A stretch of 64,000 nucleotides of DNA, from NCBI GenBank assembly GCA_002172485.2, contig NHFP02000003.1, positions 127,204 to 191,203 of the forward strand, read 5' to 3'. This stretch comes from Crocinitomicaceae bacterium TMED114. GTDB taxonomy: Bacteria; Bacteroidota; Bacteroidia; Flavobacteriales_D; Sanyastnellaceae. The position numbers and the translations under genes were made by a program. The notes under the pieces were generated by a model. It worked only from the letters and a program-made list of their open reading frames with translations, was not told where the DNA came from and ran no database searches. Positions 35,710 to 43,710 of the stretch are shown here, piece by piece; within the stretch, counting starts at the first letter, position 1, and each line of letters opens with the position of its first letter.

Positions 35710-35836
35710 GGATCTATTGTTTATGATGAACAGGTCGGCCGCAGTGTCCAGGGAAGCATTCTGGGACAGGGCACGGGACGTCCTGGCTGTTCCTTATTTG
35801 GATTGGTTTCAGTAACTCTTCGATTCTAAGCAGCGT

Positions 35837-36388
35837 TCAGCTCTCCTTCTCTACTTGGAGGAAGCCCAGTTCCACTGGGGTCTTCCGTCCGAAAATCTTC
35901 ACCATCACCTTCAGCTTGCGCTTCTCCTCGTTGATTTCTTCAATGGTGCCGTGGAATCCGTTGAATGGGCCATCGCCCACCTTCACGGTCTCCCCGACTT
36001 TGTATGGGATGGCCAACTCCTGCTCGCTCTCCGCCAACTCGTCCATCCGGCCGAGCATCCGATTCACCTCATTCTCCCGGAGTGGAAGTGGATCTCCCCG
36101 TTTCTCCGCGCCGAGGAATCCGATGACACTCGGGGTGTTGCGGATCACGTGCGGCACTTCGCCCACAAGGGCGCACTCGACAAACACGTAACCGGGGAAG
36201 TGGTTCCGTTCCTTGGTCACCTTTTTGCCGTTGCGGATCTGCAGCACCTTCTCCGTCGGGATCAGGATCTGGCCCACGTAATCGGACAAGCCGGCCGCGG
36301 AGATCTCGGACTCAAGGAAACCCTTGGCCTTGTTCTCCTGCCCGCCGATGGCGCGCACGACGTACCACTTCTTGTCGATTTCACTCAT
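35837..36388 (-). CDS. nusG: transcription termination/antitermination protein NusG
   Basis: A 183-residue elongation factor that binds RNA polymerase through its NGN domain and couples to Rho or ribosomes through its KOW domain. The N-terminus reads [20 protein letters not shown], with [20 protein letters not shown] in the NGN core. The KOW motif is [20 protein letters not shown], and the C-terminus is [18 protein letters not shown]. It follows secE by 15 bases, as in most bacteria. Confidence 0.98.
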   Translation of the reverse strand: MSEIDKKWYVVRAIGGQENKAKGFLESEISAAGLSDYVGQILIPTEKVLQIRNGKKVTKERNHFPGYVFVECALVGEVPHVIRNTPSVIGFLGAEKRGDPLPLRENEVNRMLGRMDELAESEQELAIPYKVGETVKVGDGPFNGFHGTIEEINEEKRKLKVMVKIFGRKTPVELGFLQVEKES

Positions 36389-36403
36389 GGTTCAAATTCC
36401 GCT

Positions 36404-36625
36404 TCAAATGACGTAGGTGTAAATCATGCCGATGACCCCTTGCCAGAGGCTCTCTGCATTGTTCACACCGAACACCCAGTCCATGGCGAACACAATGCCC
36501 GCGATGACAAGGGAAGCCACGAACACCAGCACGGAAGCCTCCTGCAATTGCTTGGGGCCAGGCCAGGTCACGCGCTCCACCAGTTCGGTGTAGCTGTCCT
36601 TCACATATTCGATGACGTTTGCCAT
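36404..36625 (-). CDS. secE: preprotein translocase subunit SecE
   Basis: The essential small subunit that clamps SecY in the inner membrane. It is 73 residues with one transmembrane helix (about residues 30-52, EASVLVFVASLVIAGIVFAM), preceded by the amphipathic SYTELVERVTWPGPKQLQ motif characteristic of SecE. The ATG at 36625 is chosen; an upstream start would run into tRNA-Trp. It lies 15 bases after the tRNA and 15 before nusG. Confidence 0.97.
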   Translation of the reverse strand: MANVIEYVKDSYTELVERVTWPGPKQLQEASVLVFVASLVIAGIVFAMDWVFGVNNAESLWQGVIGMIYTYVI

Positions 36626-36640
36626 GTCGGTGGTGTTTTG

Positions 36641-36713
36641 CACGGGCAGCAGGACTCGAACCTGCAACCAACGGTTTTGGAGACCGCTACTCTACCAATT
36701 GAGCTATGCCCGT
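36641..36713 (-). tRNA. tRNA-Trp(CCA)
   Basis: A 73-base cloverleaf: acceptor ACGGGCA/TGCCCGT with G discriminator, D-arm GCTCAATTGGTAGAGT, anticodon loop CTCCAAA giving CCA, and T-arm GCAGGTTCGAGTCCTGC. It is embedded between tuf and secE, the usual Bacteroidota arrangement, and must be cut out of the longer transcript. Confidence 0.96.
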
Positions 36714-36720
36714 AGACGGC

Positions 36721-36752
36721 GAAAGAAGATGCCCGGTTGGGCACCTTCTTTC
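36721..36752 (-). terminator. strong hairpin between tuf and tRNA-Trp
   Basis: In the minus-strand RNA a 14-bp stem (36752-36739 with 36734-36721) closes on a four-base loop; the single DNA mismatch becomes a G-U pair. The 3' arm ends UCUUCUUUC, so it can act as an intrinsic terminator for tuf, or as an attenuator or processing site, because only seven bases separate it from tRNA-Trp. Confidence 0.75.
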
Positions 36753-36781
36753 CCCTTTCGTTATTCGTTGAAAACCGGGGC

Positions 36782-37966
36782 TCAGCTGAGCTCGGTCACC
36801 TGTCCAGCACCCACGGTGCGGCCACCCTCACGGATGGCGAAACGCAGACCGGGGCTCATGGCCACACCGTAGATCAACTCCACGGAAATGGTCACGTTGT
36901 CGCCAGGCATCACCATCTCGCGACCCTCCTCGAGGTGGATCTCACCAGTCACATCCGTCGTGCGGAAGTAGAACTGAGGACGGTACTTGTTGTGGAACGG
37001 CGTGTGGCGGCCACCCTCTTCCTTCTTGAGGATGTAGACCTCAGCCTTGAACTTGCTGTGCGGGGTCACGCTGCCAGGAGCCGCGATCACCATGCCACGC
37101 TTGATGTCCTTCTTGTCGATACCACGGAGGAGCAGACCAACATTGTCGCCAGCCTCACCACGGTCGAGAATCTTACGGAACATCTCCACACCCGTGATGG
37201 TGGACTTCATGCCTTCAGCATTCAGACCGAGGATGTCAATCTCATCACCGGTGTTGATGATGCCGGTCTCGATGCGACCGGTCGCCACCGTACCACGACC
37301 CGTGATCGTGAACACGTCCTCGACGGACATGAGGAACGGCTTCTGGTTGTCGCGCTCGGGCAGCTCGATGTACTCATCCACAGCCTTCATCAGCTCGAGG
37401 ACGGTATCGACCCACTTCTGCTCGCCGTTGAGGGCGCCGAGAGCGGAGCCCTGAATCACCGGCACGTTGTCTCCGTCGTACTCGTAGAAGCTGAGGAGCT
37501 CACGCACCTCCATCTCGACGAGCTCGAGCAACTCCTCGTCGTCGACCATGTCAACCTTGTTGAGGAAGGGAACGATGCGCGGGACACCCACCTGACGACC
37601 GAGCAGGATGTGCTCACGGGTCTGGGGCATCGGGCCGTCAGTGGCGGCCACAACGAGGATGGCACCGTCCATTTGGGCGGCACCCGTCACCATGTTCTTC
37701 ACGTAGTCCGCGTGACCTGGACAGTCAACGTGGGCGTAGTGGCGGTTCTCCGTGGCGTACTCGACGTGCGAAGAGTTGATGGTAATACCACGCTCCTTTT
37801 CCTCGGGAGCGTTGTCAATCTGGTCAAAGGAGGAAGCCTCGCTGAAACCAGCGTCGGCCAACACTTTCGTGATGGCGGCGGTGAGGGTCGTCTTGCCGTG
37901 GTCAACGTGACCGAGGGTCCCGATGTTCACGTGCGGCTTGGAACGATCAAACGTTTCTTTAGCCAT
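36782..37966 (-). CDS. tuf: elongation factor Tu
   Basis: The GTPase that brings aminoacyl-tRNA to the ribosome, 394 residues. G-domain motifs are [10 protein letters not shown] (P-loop), [12 protein letters not shown], and [10 protein letters not shown]; domain 2 carries [14 protein letters not shown] and domain 3 ends with [20 protein letters not shown]. It follows four tRNA genes and precedes tRNA-Trp and secE. Only one copy is in the window. Assignment is certain. Confidence 0.99.
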   Translation of the reverse strand: MAKETFDRSKPHVNIGTLGHVDHGKTTLTAAITKVLADAGFSEASSFDQIDNAPEEKERGITINSSHVEYATENRHYAHVDCPGHADYVKNMVTGAAQMDGAILVVAATDGPMPQTREHILLGRQVGVPRIVPFLNKVDMVDDEELLELVEMEVRELLSFYEYDGDNVPVIQGSALGALNGEQKWVDTVLELMKAVDEYIELPERDNQKPFLMSVEDVFTITGRGTVATGRIETGIINTGDEIDILGLNAEGMKSTITGVEMFRKILDRGEAGDNVGLLLRGIDKKDIKRGMVIAAPGSVTPHSKFKAEVYILKKEEGGRHTPFHNKYRPQFYFRTTDVTGEIHLEEGREMVMPGDNVTISVELIYGVAMSPGLRFAIREGGRTVGAGQVTELS

Positions 37967-38018
37967 GGTAGTGGTTGTTTATGGTTTACGTTAATATAAA
38001 GATGTGCTTCTTCAATGG

Positions 38019-38090
38019 AGCCAATGACGGGAATTGAACCCGTGACCTCTTCCTTACCAAGGAAGCGCTCTACCCCTGAGCTACATCGGC
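38019..38090 (-). tRNA. tRNA-Thr(GGT)
   Basis: A 72-base cloverleaf: acceptor GCCGATG with CATTGGC (one G-U pair), D-arm GCTCAGGGGTAGAGC, anticodon loop TTGGTAA in stem CTTCC/GGAAG giving GGT, and T-arm ACGGGTTCAATTCCCGT. It is the fourth tRNA of the cluster and lies 52 bases before tuf. Confidence 0.95.
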
Positions 38091-38122
38091 TTGTCTGGAC
38101 CGTCCCGTTGGACGGACCCTGG

Positions 38123-38195
38123 AGCGGAAGACGAGATTCGAACTCGCGACATTCAGCTTGGAAGGCTGACGCTCTACCAACTGAGCTACTTCCGC
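38123..38195 (-). tRNA. tRNA-Gly(TCC)
   Basis: A 73-base cloverleaf: acceptor GCGGAAG/CTTCCGC, D-arm GCTCAGTTGGTAGAGC, anticodon loop CTTCCAA in stem TCAGC/GCTGA giving TCC, and T-arm GCGAGTTCGAATCTCGT. Third in the cluster. Confidence 0.95.
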
Positions 38196-38202
38196 TTGCG
38201 TG

Positions 38203-38285
38203 TGGGGGTAATAGGATTCGAACCTATTCAGTCATAGACAACAGATTTACAGTCTGCCCCGGCTCTCCAACTCCGGCGTACCCCC
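38203..38285 (-). tRNA. tRNA-Tyr(GTA)
   Basis: An 83-base class II tRNA with a long variable arm. The acceptor is GGGGGTA/TACCCCC with an A discriminator, the anticodon loop is CTGTAAA in stem CAGA/TCTG giving GTA, and the T-arm is AATAGGTTCGAATCCTATT. Second in the cluster. Confidence 0.95.
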
Positions 38286-38312
38286 ATTTTGGGTCATGTG
38301 GTCGGTGTATGG

Positions 38313-38386
38313 AGCCGGTGGAGGGATTCGAACCCCCGACCCGCTGATTACAAATCAGCTGCTCTGGCCAACTGAGCTACACCGGC
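38313..38386 (-). tRNA. tRNA-Thr(TGT)
   Basis: A 74-base cloverleaf: acceptor GCCGGTG/CACCGGC, D-arm GCTCAGTTGGCCAGAGC, anticodon loop TTTGTAA in stem GCTGA/TCAGC giving TGT, and T-arm CGGGGGTTCGAATCCCTCC. It opens the tRNA-tuf transcript, 20 bases after the hpf terminator. With the GGT and CGT copies, three threonine isoacceptors are in this window. Confidence 0.95.
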
Positions 38387-38406
38387 CTGTGTCAAAGAAC
38401 AGGGCC

Positions 38407-38434
38407 AAAAAAACCCTCCCCGATTTAGGGAGGG
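38407..38434 (-). terminator. intrinsic terminator after hpf
   Basis: On the minus strand CCCTCCC (38434-38428) and GGGAGGG (38420-38414) close on a seven-base loop and are followed by seven Ts (38413-38407). It ends the hpf message 70 bases after its stop. Confidence 0.92.
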
Positions 38435-38464
38435 CAAATGTAGTGCATAAAAACTTCGCTACAA
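38435..38464 (-). promoter_or_regulatory. promoter of the tRNA-tuf-rpo block
   Basis: A -33 TTG (38464-38462) and a -7 TACATTTG (38442-38435) are spaced by 19 bases, the best Bacteroidota-type promoter in the window. The predicted start falls near 38428, inside the hpf terminator hairpin, so the promoter and terminator are interleaved. Confidence 0.7.
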
Positions 38465-38504
38465 GGGGGAGCAGACAACTGTTATCTCCCTTTTCGCAAA
38501 CGGC

Positions 38505-38798
38505 TCACGCCGCCTTGCCGCGGACCTTTTCGAGCTGTCGGCGCAAGGCCTCGACAGCGTCGGAAGTGGCCTCTTCAAAACTGGCTGCTCGGCGACCACT
38601 GTGAAGGTCAGGACCCGGGAGGCCCAAGCTGATTTCGACCCGCTTATTTTCGCGGTCCTGATCTCGGTCGACGCGCAAGTGAACGTCGGCCTTCTGAATG
38701 CCAGGATGAAACAAGGTCAACTTCTCGAGTTTGTCCTGGATGAACTGAACCAAGGCGCTGTCGGCCTTGAAGTGGATGGATTGGACTTGTACTTGCAT
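38505..38798 (-). CDS. hpf: ribosome hibernation-promoting factor (short form)
   Basis: A 97-residue protein of the HPF/RaiA (YfiA) family that binds between the ribosomal subunits and silences ribosomes in stationary phase. It begins MQVQVQSIHFKADSALVQFI and has the typical strand-helix pattern (LEKLTLFHPGIQKADVHLRV; the ASFEEATSDAVEALRRQLEK helix). It lacks the long C-terminal dimerisation domain. It follows the recombinase gene after 24 bases and has its own terminator. Confidence 0.92.
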   Translation of the reverse strand: MQVQVQSIHFKADSALVQFIQDKLEKLTLFHPGIQKADVHLRVDRDQDRENKRVEISLGLPGPDLHSGRRAASFEEATSDAVEALRRQLEKVRGKAA

Positions 38799-38822
38799 GT
38801 GGGTTCACTTGGGGGTGAGACT

Positions 38823-39728
38823 TCAAAAGATGCCTCGCGTATCAAGTGGTGACCCTTTGTGTGCGTCTTTCAAGCGCTTCGTGGTGAGGTGGGTGTAATG
38901 CTGGGTGGCATTCAGACTGCTGTGTCCCAACAATTCCTTCACCGCATTGATGTCCGCTCCGCGATTCAATAGGTGCGTAGCGAACGAGTGCCGGATGACG
39001 TGAGGGCTGCACTTGCTAAGCGAGCTCGTCTCCGTAATGTAATGGTTGACCCTCCGGTAAACAAAGGATGGATACAACTCTCGGCCGCTGTCCGTGACGA
39101 TTAGGAATTCGCTGACACCGGGGCGGTTGCGCATGTATTCTTCCGCCAAATCCAACAAGCTTTGTGACACCGGAATGAAACGCTCCTTGCCCCCTTTTCC
39201 TTTCACCTTGATGGTCTTCCGGCTGACCTGCACGTCTGCATGGCGCAATTGGATCAACTCGTCCTGGCGAATGCCCGTCTCGTACAACAGGGTCAGCATC
39301 AACCTGTCCCGAAGACCAGACCAAGTATCCGGGAAAATCGAGCTGTCCAGAAGGGCATTGATGTTGCGTTCTGGGACCACTTCTCTGACGCGCTTCTCCA
39401 ATTTGGGAAGGGTCACACCATTGCTCGGGTCCTTGTCGGTAAACGACATCCGGCGCGCGTACCGATTGAATGTCCGGAAGGCACTCACTTTGCGGTGAAT
39501 GGTCCGCGGACTGCGGCCTTCCTGCATCATGTTCACCACCCAAGCGCGGACCCAGTCGCCTTGGATTCCCACCAACTCGTGGTGGTCATATTGATCAGAA
39601 AGAAACCGTTGAAGCTGGTTCAAGTCTGAGCGATAACACCTCAAGGTGTGCACGCTGCCCCGCTTTTCCTTCTCGAGGAAATGCAGAAAGGCCTGTAATG
39701 GCTTCTGAGAAGAAAGCGTAGGAGACAT
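38823..39728 (-). CDS. xerC: XerC/XerD-type tyrosine recombinase
   Basis: A 301-residue tyrosine recombinase of the length of chromosome-dimer-resolving Xer enzymes. The N-terminal SAM-like domain includes VHTLRCYRSDLNQLQRFL. The catalytic set is complete: Arg in LYETGIRQDELIQL, Lys in KVKGKGGKERFIPV, His-x-x-Arg in SPHVIRHSFATHLL, His in LLGHSSLNATQHY and Tyr in QHYTHLT. XerC versus XerD cannot be fully settled; XerC is the more likely reading for this rpsU-linked Bacteroidota gene. A 12-bp perfect inverted repeat lies just before its ATG. No integrase context or attachment sites are seen. Confidence 0.9.
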   Translation of the reverse strand: MSPTLSSQKPLQAFLHFLEKEKRGSVHTLRCYRSDLNQLQRFLSDQYDHHELVGIQGDWVRAWVVNMMQEGRSPRTIHRKVSAFRTFNRYARRMSFTDKDPSNGVTLPKLEKRVREVVPERNINALLDSSIFPDTWSGLRDRLMLTLLYETGIRQDELIQLRHADVQVSRKTIKVKGKGGKERFIPVSQSLLDLAEEYMRNRPGVSEFLIVTDSGRELYPSFVYRRVNHYITETSSLSKCSPHVIRHSFATHLLNRGADINAVKELLGHSSLNATQHYTHLTTKRLKDAHKGSPLDTRGIF

Positions 39729-39729
39729 C

Positions 39730-39770
39730 TTTGGTTTGGTCTGCAGTGAATATTACCCGACCAAACCAAA
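39730..39770 (-). repeat. 12-bp perfect inverted repeat at the recombinase start
   Basis: TTTGGTTTGGTC (39730-39741) and GACCAAACCAAA (39759-39770) are separated by 17 bases. The hairpin ends one base before the xerC ATG and begins 12 bases after the rpsU stop. There is no T-run, so an operator or a structure hiding the ribosome-binding region fits better than a terminator. Confidence 0.7.
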
Positions 39771-39781
39771 AGGACAAATTA

Positions 39782-39970
39782 TCAGCCCATCAATGCCTTC
39801 TTGTTTTTGTAGACGGCCTTCTTCATGGCCTCGCGGCGCACCGTCTTGGGCTTGACGTACGTCTTACGGGCACGCAGCATGCGGCCTGTTTTCGTACGAT
39901 CGAACTTCTTCTTGAAGCGCTTGAGGGCGCGCTCGATGTTTTCTCCCTCCTTGACCGGAATAATGAGCAT
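39782..39970 (-). CDS. rpsU: 30S ribosomal protein S21
   Basis: A 62-residue basic protein of the small-subunit platform: MLIIPVKEGENIERALKRFK, KKFDRTKTGRMLRARKTYVK and the lysine-rich tail. Length and sequence are typical. It lies upstream of the recombinase gene, 53 bases away, with a TATCTTCG element 19 bases before its ATG. Confidence 0.97.
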   Translation of the reverse strand: MLIIPVKEGENIERALKRFKKKFDRTKTGRMLRARKTYVKPKTVRREAMKKAVYKNKKALMG

Positions 39971-39988
39971 GTTGGAAAATTGGGACCG

Positions 39989-39996
39989 CGAAGATA
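39989..39996 (-). promoter_or_regulatory. predicted -7 element of the rpsU promoter
   Basis: The minus strand reads TATCTTCG, 19 bases before the rpsU ATG and 28 bases beyond the stop of the acyl-CoA dehydrogenase gene. Confidence 0.45.
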
Positions 39997-40023
39997 GCGG
40001 ATTTCAGCGACTTCCGAAGGATA

Positions 40024-41181
40024 TCATTCAATGCGCGCCCCTTTCTGGATCAAACTGCGCGAAATGACCAACTTCTGGATTTCGCTGGTTCCTTCTCCGA
40101 TGGTGCAGAGCTTGGCATCACGGTAGTGCTTCTCCACTGGAAACTCCTTGGTATACCCATATCCACCAAAGACCTGGACGGCATCGGTGGCCACGCTCAC
40201 GCACATCTCGGAGGCATTGTACTTGGCCATGGCCCCCAGCCGGGTCACATCACCGCCATTCTCCTTGGCCCAGCAAGCCTTGTGAATCAATTGTCGCGCC
40301 GCTTCCACACTGACCGCCATGTCGGCCAGCTTGAACCCGATGCCCTGAAAGTGGGCAATGGGTTGGCCGAACTGCTCGCGCTCTTTGGCGTAGCGTACCG
40401 CGGCATCCAACGCCCCGCGTCCGATGCCCAATGACAAGGCCGCAATGGAAATGCGCCCTCCATCCAGAATCTTCATGGCTTGAATGAAGCCCTCCCCCAC
40501 TTCGCCCAACACGTGGGACTTGGGGATGCGGCAGTCCTCAAAAATCAGCTCCGCCGTCTCCGATGCCCGCATGCCGAGCTTGTTCTCCTTCTTTCCTCCT
40601 CGGAAGCCCGGCATATCGCGCTCCACCACCATCGCCGTGATGCCGCGGCTGTCGAGCAATTCTCCCGTGCGAACCAGAACGACCGCCACTTCAGCAGACA
40701 GCCCATGCGTGATCCAATTCTTGGTGCCATTGACCACCCAATGGTCGCCTGCATCGACTGCGGTGCACCGCATCCGCATCGCATCTGAACCGGTGCCAGC
40801 CTCGGTCAGCCCCCACGCGCCGATGTGCTGACCTGAAGCCAGTTTCGGCAACCACTTCTGCTTCTGCTCCTCATTACCAAACGTCAAAATGTGATGGGTA
40901 CACAGGCTGTTGTGCGCGGCCATACTGAGCCCCACGGACCCGCAGACGGCGGCCAATTCTTCGATGGCAGCCACGTACTCCCCATATCCCAATCCAGCAC
41001 CACCATAAGCCTCCGGCACGAGCATTCCGAGCATGCCCAGTTCCCCCATTTTTGAAAACGCCTCACGCGGGAAGTGCTGTGCTTCATCCCACTCCATCAC
41101 ATGGGGGGCAATCTCTTTTGCGGCGAAGTCGCGGACCATGTCGCGAATGGCCCCGATGGTGTCGTTCTCCTGGAAGTTCAT
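40024..41181 (-). CDS. acyl-CoA dehydrogenase
   Basis: A 385-residue FAD enzyme that introduces the 2,3 double bond into acyl-CoA. Family signatures are AWGLTEAGTGSDAMRMRCTA, GVGRGALDAA-type IGRGALDAAVRYAKEREQFG, and the C-terminal DAVQVFGGYGYTKEFPVEKH followed by YRDAKLCTIGEGTSEIQKLV; the glutamate in EGTSEI is the usual catalytic base. This pattern fits short/branched-chain enzymes, but chain preference is not readable. The ATG at 41181 (MNFQENDT) is chosen because the 67 upstream codons look non-coding. The PaaG-like hydratase at 8 kb could act on its product. Confidence 0.93.
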   Translation of the reverse strand: MNFQENDTIGAIRDMVRDFAAKEIAPHVMEWDEAQHFPREAFSKMGELGMLGMLVPEAYGGAGLGYGEYVAAIEELAAVCGSVGLSMAAHNSLCTHHILTFGNEEQKQKWLPKLASGQHIGAWGLTEAGTGSDAMRMRCTAVDAGDHWVVNGTKNWITHGLSAEVAVVLVRTGELLDSRGITAMVVERDMPGFRGGKKENKLGMRASETAELIFEDCRIPKSHVLGEVGEGFIQAMKILDGGRISIAALSLGIGRGALDAAVRYAKEREQFGQPIAHFQGIGFKLADMAVSVEAARQLIHKACWAKENGGDVTRLGAMAKYNASEMCVSVATDAVQVFGGYGYTKEFPVEKHYRDAKLCTIGEGTSEIQKLVISRSLIQKGARIE

Positions 41182-41219
41182 TGCGTCCGGCTTTGTCCTG
41201 TAAGATCGCGACGAATGGG

Positions 41220-42122
41220 TCATTTCCCCCCACACGGCCGCAAATAGATGGCCACTTGCCGCAAAACCGAATCCCGGACTCCCAAACAGCCGCTCACATT
41301 GCCCCCGGGAGCCCCATGCAGTGACACGTAACGCACCAACACCTCTGCCTCTTTTCGGCTGACGCCGGGCATGTCTTTCCAATCCGATGCCGACAACGAG
41401 TCTGGACAGCGCTGAACCACATCCGCCGCGTTGGCCTCAAATCGGGACAACAGCACATTGGCCAGGCTGTCCCACCCCAACGCTTCCCGCAATTGCTCCG
41501 GGGCGGCAAAGCCTCCCCATTTCCGCCGGGCCTCCAGGATGCGACCTGCCACCCAAGGCCCGACGCCCTTCATCCGCAAGAGGGTCAAGCTGTCCGTTCG
41601 GTTCAAGTCCACAGGCTCTCTGGGCGCTGCTGCCCGCCGCCGCGTCGATGGCCCTTCGCCGGATGTCGTCATCTGTTGCGACCTGCCTGATCCCTTCGAG
41701 GCGATCGACTCCACTGGAGGGGGCTCTGGAAAGCGCAGCTGGTCGCCGTATCGCTCCATCCAACCCTCCGGCAACACGCGCATCCTGCGCAGAACCTCTT
41801 CGTTCCTGAAACCACCCACAGCCGCCCGATACCGCAGTGCGGATGCGGCTTGTTTGGGCGTGAGGCCCGCGGCCACCCAACCTGCGGAGTCCAGTGATTG
41901 AACGTCAATGGGACCTGTGACGAGCGGCCTCTTGGGCCCTGGCTCCGGCCCAGGAAGGCGATCCAACGCCATCAGCAAAGTGGCCACCGGAATCGGGTCC
42001 GGTTCCTCTTGCAGCCGGGCAAGCCACACCTCCACGCCACACCAGAAAAGAAGGCACGCGGCGATGCTCGCCACACCGAGTCTCTCAGCCCGGGGCGGCG
42101 GAACCAGATTGGCGCGTCCCAA
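41220..42122 (-). CDS. helix-hairpin-helix protein with N-terminal membrane anchor
   Basis: A 300-residue protein with one hydrophobic segment near residues 17-34 (ASIAACLLFWCGVEVWLA), then three HhH/ComEA-like units: LTPKQAASALRYRAAVGGFR, VDLNRTDSLTLLRMKGVGPW followed by VAGRILEARRKWGGF, and SDWKDMPGVSRKEAEVLVRY. Such anchored HhH proteins are common in Bacteroidota and are presumed to bind DNA, perhaps in uptake; this is not shown. The start is a TTG directly after the symporter stop, since no suitable ATG exists; a GTG at 42074 is an alternative. Confidence 0.8.
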   Translation of the reverse strand: MGRANLVPPPRAERLGVASIAACLLFWCGVEVWLARLQEEPDPIPVATLLMALDRLPGPEPGPKRPLVTGPIDVQSLDSAGWVAAGLTPKQAASALRYRAAVGGFRNEEVLRRMRVLPEGWMERYGDQLRFPEPPPVESIASKGSGRSQQMTTSGEGPSTRRRAAAPREPVDLNRTDSLTLLRMKGVGPWVAGRILEARRKWGGFAAPEQLREALGWDSLANVLLSRFEANAADVVQRCPDSLSASDWKDMPGVSRKEAEVLVRYVSLHGAPGGNVSGCLGVRDSVLRQVAIYLRPCGGK

Positions 42123-43667
42123 TCAGTCGTACCGCTTGATGGCGCCTGACTTCACCCGCTGGAGGTAGTCGGCCAAGTCCCCTTTGACCTCTCCTGCCAA
42201 GAAATACAGGCCCAGCACATTGGGGAAACACATGGCGAAGATCATCGCATCGCCGAAGTCAAAGACGCTCTTTGCACTGATGGCGCTGCCCACGATGACG
42301 AAAAGGCAGAAGACCGCCTTGTAGCTGAGGTCGGCGGCTTTCGTCTCGCCGAAGAGGTAAGTCCATGCCTTGAGGCCATAGTAGCTCCACGAAATCATGG
42401 TCGAGAGAGCGAACAGGATGACAGCCAGCGACAGGACGGCGGGGAACCAGGAGATGCTCTGCTCAAAGCTGCTGGACGTCAATCCAATGGCATCCAAGGA
42501 GCCGGCCTTGGCATTGCCGAGCACGGTGACCGCATCAAACTGGCCGTAGTCCGTGATGACAATCACCAGGGCCGTCATCGTGCAAATGACCACCGTGTCG
42601 ATGAAGGGCTCGAGCAAGGCCACAATGCCCTCGCTGACCGGCTCATCCGTCTTGGCCGCGCTGTGCGCGATGGACGCCGAACCGATGCCGGCCTCGTTGG
42701 AGAACGCAGCCCGGCGAATGCCTTGAATCAAGACTCCGACGAGACCGCCATACATGGCATCACTGGCGAAAGCTCCGCTGAGGATGCGCCCGAACGCCGA
42801 CGGCACGGCACCGAGGTTGGTCAAAATCACCCACAGGGCGCCGAGGATGTAGATGCCCACCATGAAGGGCACAATCTTGTCGGTCACCTTCGCAATGGAT
42901 TTGATGCCGCCCAGGATGACAATGCCGACGATGACCGCCATGAGCGTTCCGAAGACCCACCCCTGACCGTAGAACATGCTGGACTCCCCGCCGGTGACGG
43001 AAATGAGCTGCTGGGTCGCCTGGTTGATCTGGACCATGTTGCCTCCTCCCAAAGAGCCTCCGATGCAGGCAATGGCGAACAAGGCAGCCAACACCTTGCC
43101 GAGACCGGCGTTGCCCTTTTTGGCCAAGCCGTCCCGGAGGTAGTACATGGGACCGCCGGAAACCGAACCATCGGCATTTTGACGGCGGTACTTCAAGCCG
43201 AGGGTGCACTCCACGAACTTCGAGCTCATCCCGAACAGGCCCGCGATGATCATCCAGAACGTCGCGCCGGGGCCACCCAAGGACACGGCCACCGCAACGC
43301 CGGCGATGTTCCCTACGCCCACCGTGCCGCTCAAAGCAGCCGTGAGCGCCTGGAAATGCGACACCTCTCCTTTGTGGTTCGGGTCATCGAATTTGCCACG
43401 GACGACATCCAACGCGTGCCCAAAGGCCCGGAGGTTGACGAACTTGAAATAGACCGTGAAGAAGAGGGCGCCCACGAAGAGCCAGATGAGCACGAACGGG
43501 ATGGTGAATCCCCCGATGTTGATGCTCCAGAAAATGATGGAGGTGATGACATCGGTGATGGGGCCCATGACACTGTTGATGACGTCGTCCACCGATGCGG
43601 CAGCGGCGTGCAGGGGCAACAAAAACAAGGCTGTCAGCGCAGTGCTGGCGGCGATCAGGCGTTTCAT
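42123..43667 (-). CDS. alanine/glycine:cation symporter (AGCS family)
   Basis: A 514-residue sodium- or proton-coupled amino-acid transporter with about 10-11 membrane segments. The AGCS signature is present as [20 protein letters not shown] followed by [20 protein letters not shown]. Further family motifs are [12 protein letters not shown] and [20 protein letters not shown]. An N-terminal hydrophobic stretch ([20 protein letters not shown]) looks like an added signal peptide, a feature of many Bacteroidota members. The ATG at 43667 is the first with that segment. The HhH gene follows with no gap. Confidence 0.93.
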   Translation of the reverse strand: MKRLIAASTALTALFLLPLHAAAASVDDVINSVMGPITDVITSIIFWSINIGGFTIPFVLIWLFVGALFFTVYFKFVNLRAFGHALDVVRGKFDDPNHKGEVSHFQALTAALSGTVGVGNIAGVAVAVSLGGPGATFWMIIAGLFGMSSKFVECTLGLKYRRQNADGSVSGGPMYYLRDGLAKKGNAGLGKVLAALFAIACIGGSLGGGNMVQINQATQQLISVTGGESSMFYGQGWVFGTLMAVIVGIVILGGIKSIAKVTDKIVPFMVGIYILGALWVILTNLGAVPSAFGRILSGAFASDAMYGGLVGVLIQGIRRAAFSNEAGIGSASIAHSAAKTDEPVSEGIVALLEPFIDTVVICTMTALVIVITDYGQFDAVTVLGNAKAGSLDAIGLTSSSFEQSISWFPAVLSLAVILFALSTMISWSYYGLKAWTYLFGETKAADLSYKAVFCLFVIVGSAISAKSVFDFGDAMIFAMCFPNVLGLYFLAGEVKGDLADYLQRVKSGAIKRYD

Positions 43668-43710
43668 GAAATCTCGATTGGTTCGCGTTGGCCGCAATAT
43701 AGGCCGCAGG

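Noticed and set aside
35710..35836. The nusG-rplK gap considered as an L1 or L10 leader regulatory site
   Set aside because: A GGACGTCC palindrome and weak hairpins are visible, but I could not fold a convincing L1- or L10-binding structure by eye.
38019..38386. Plus-strand reading frames over the tRNA cluster
   Set aside because: They are antisense translations of tRNA genes, giving the usual TPELHR-like artefacts.
38823..39728. Tyrosine recombinase considered as an integrase of a mobile element
   Set aside because: It has Xer length and sits between rpsU and hpf in a housekeeping block; no attachment site duplications or phage genes are seen, although tRNA genes are near.
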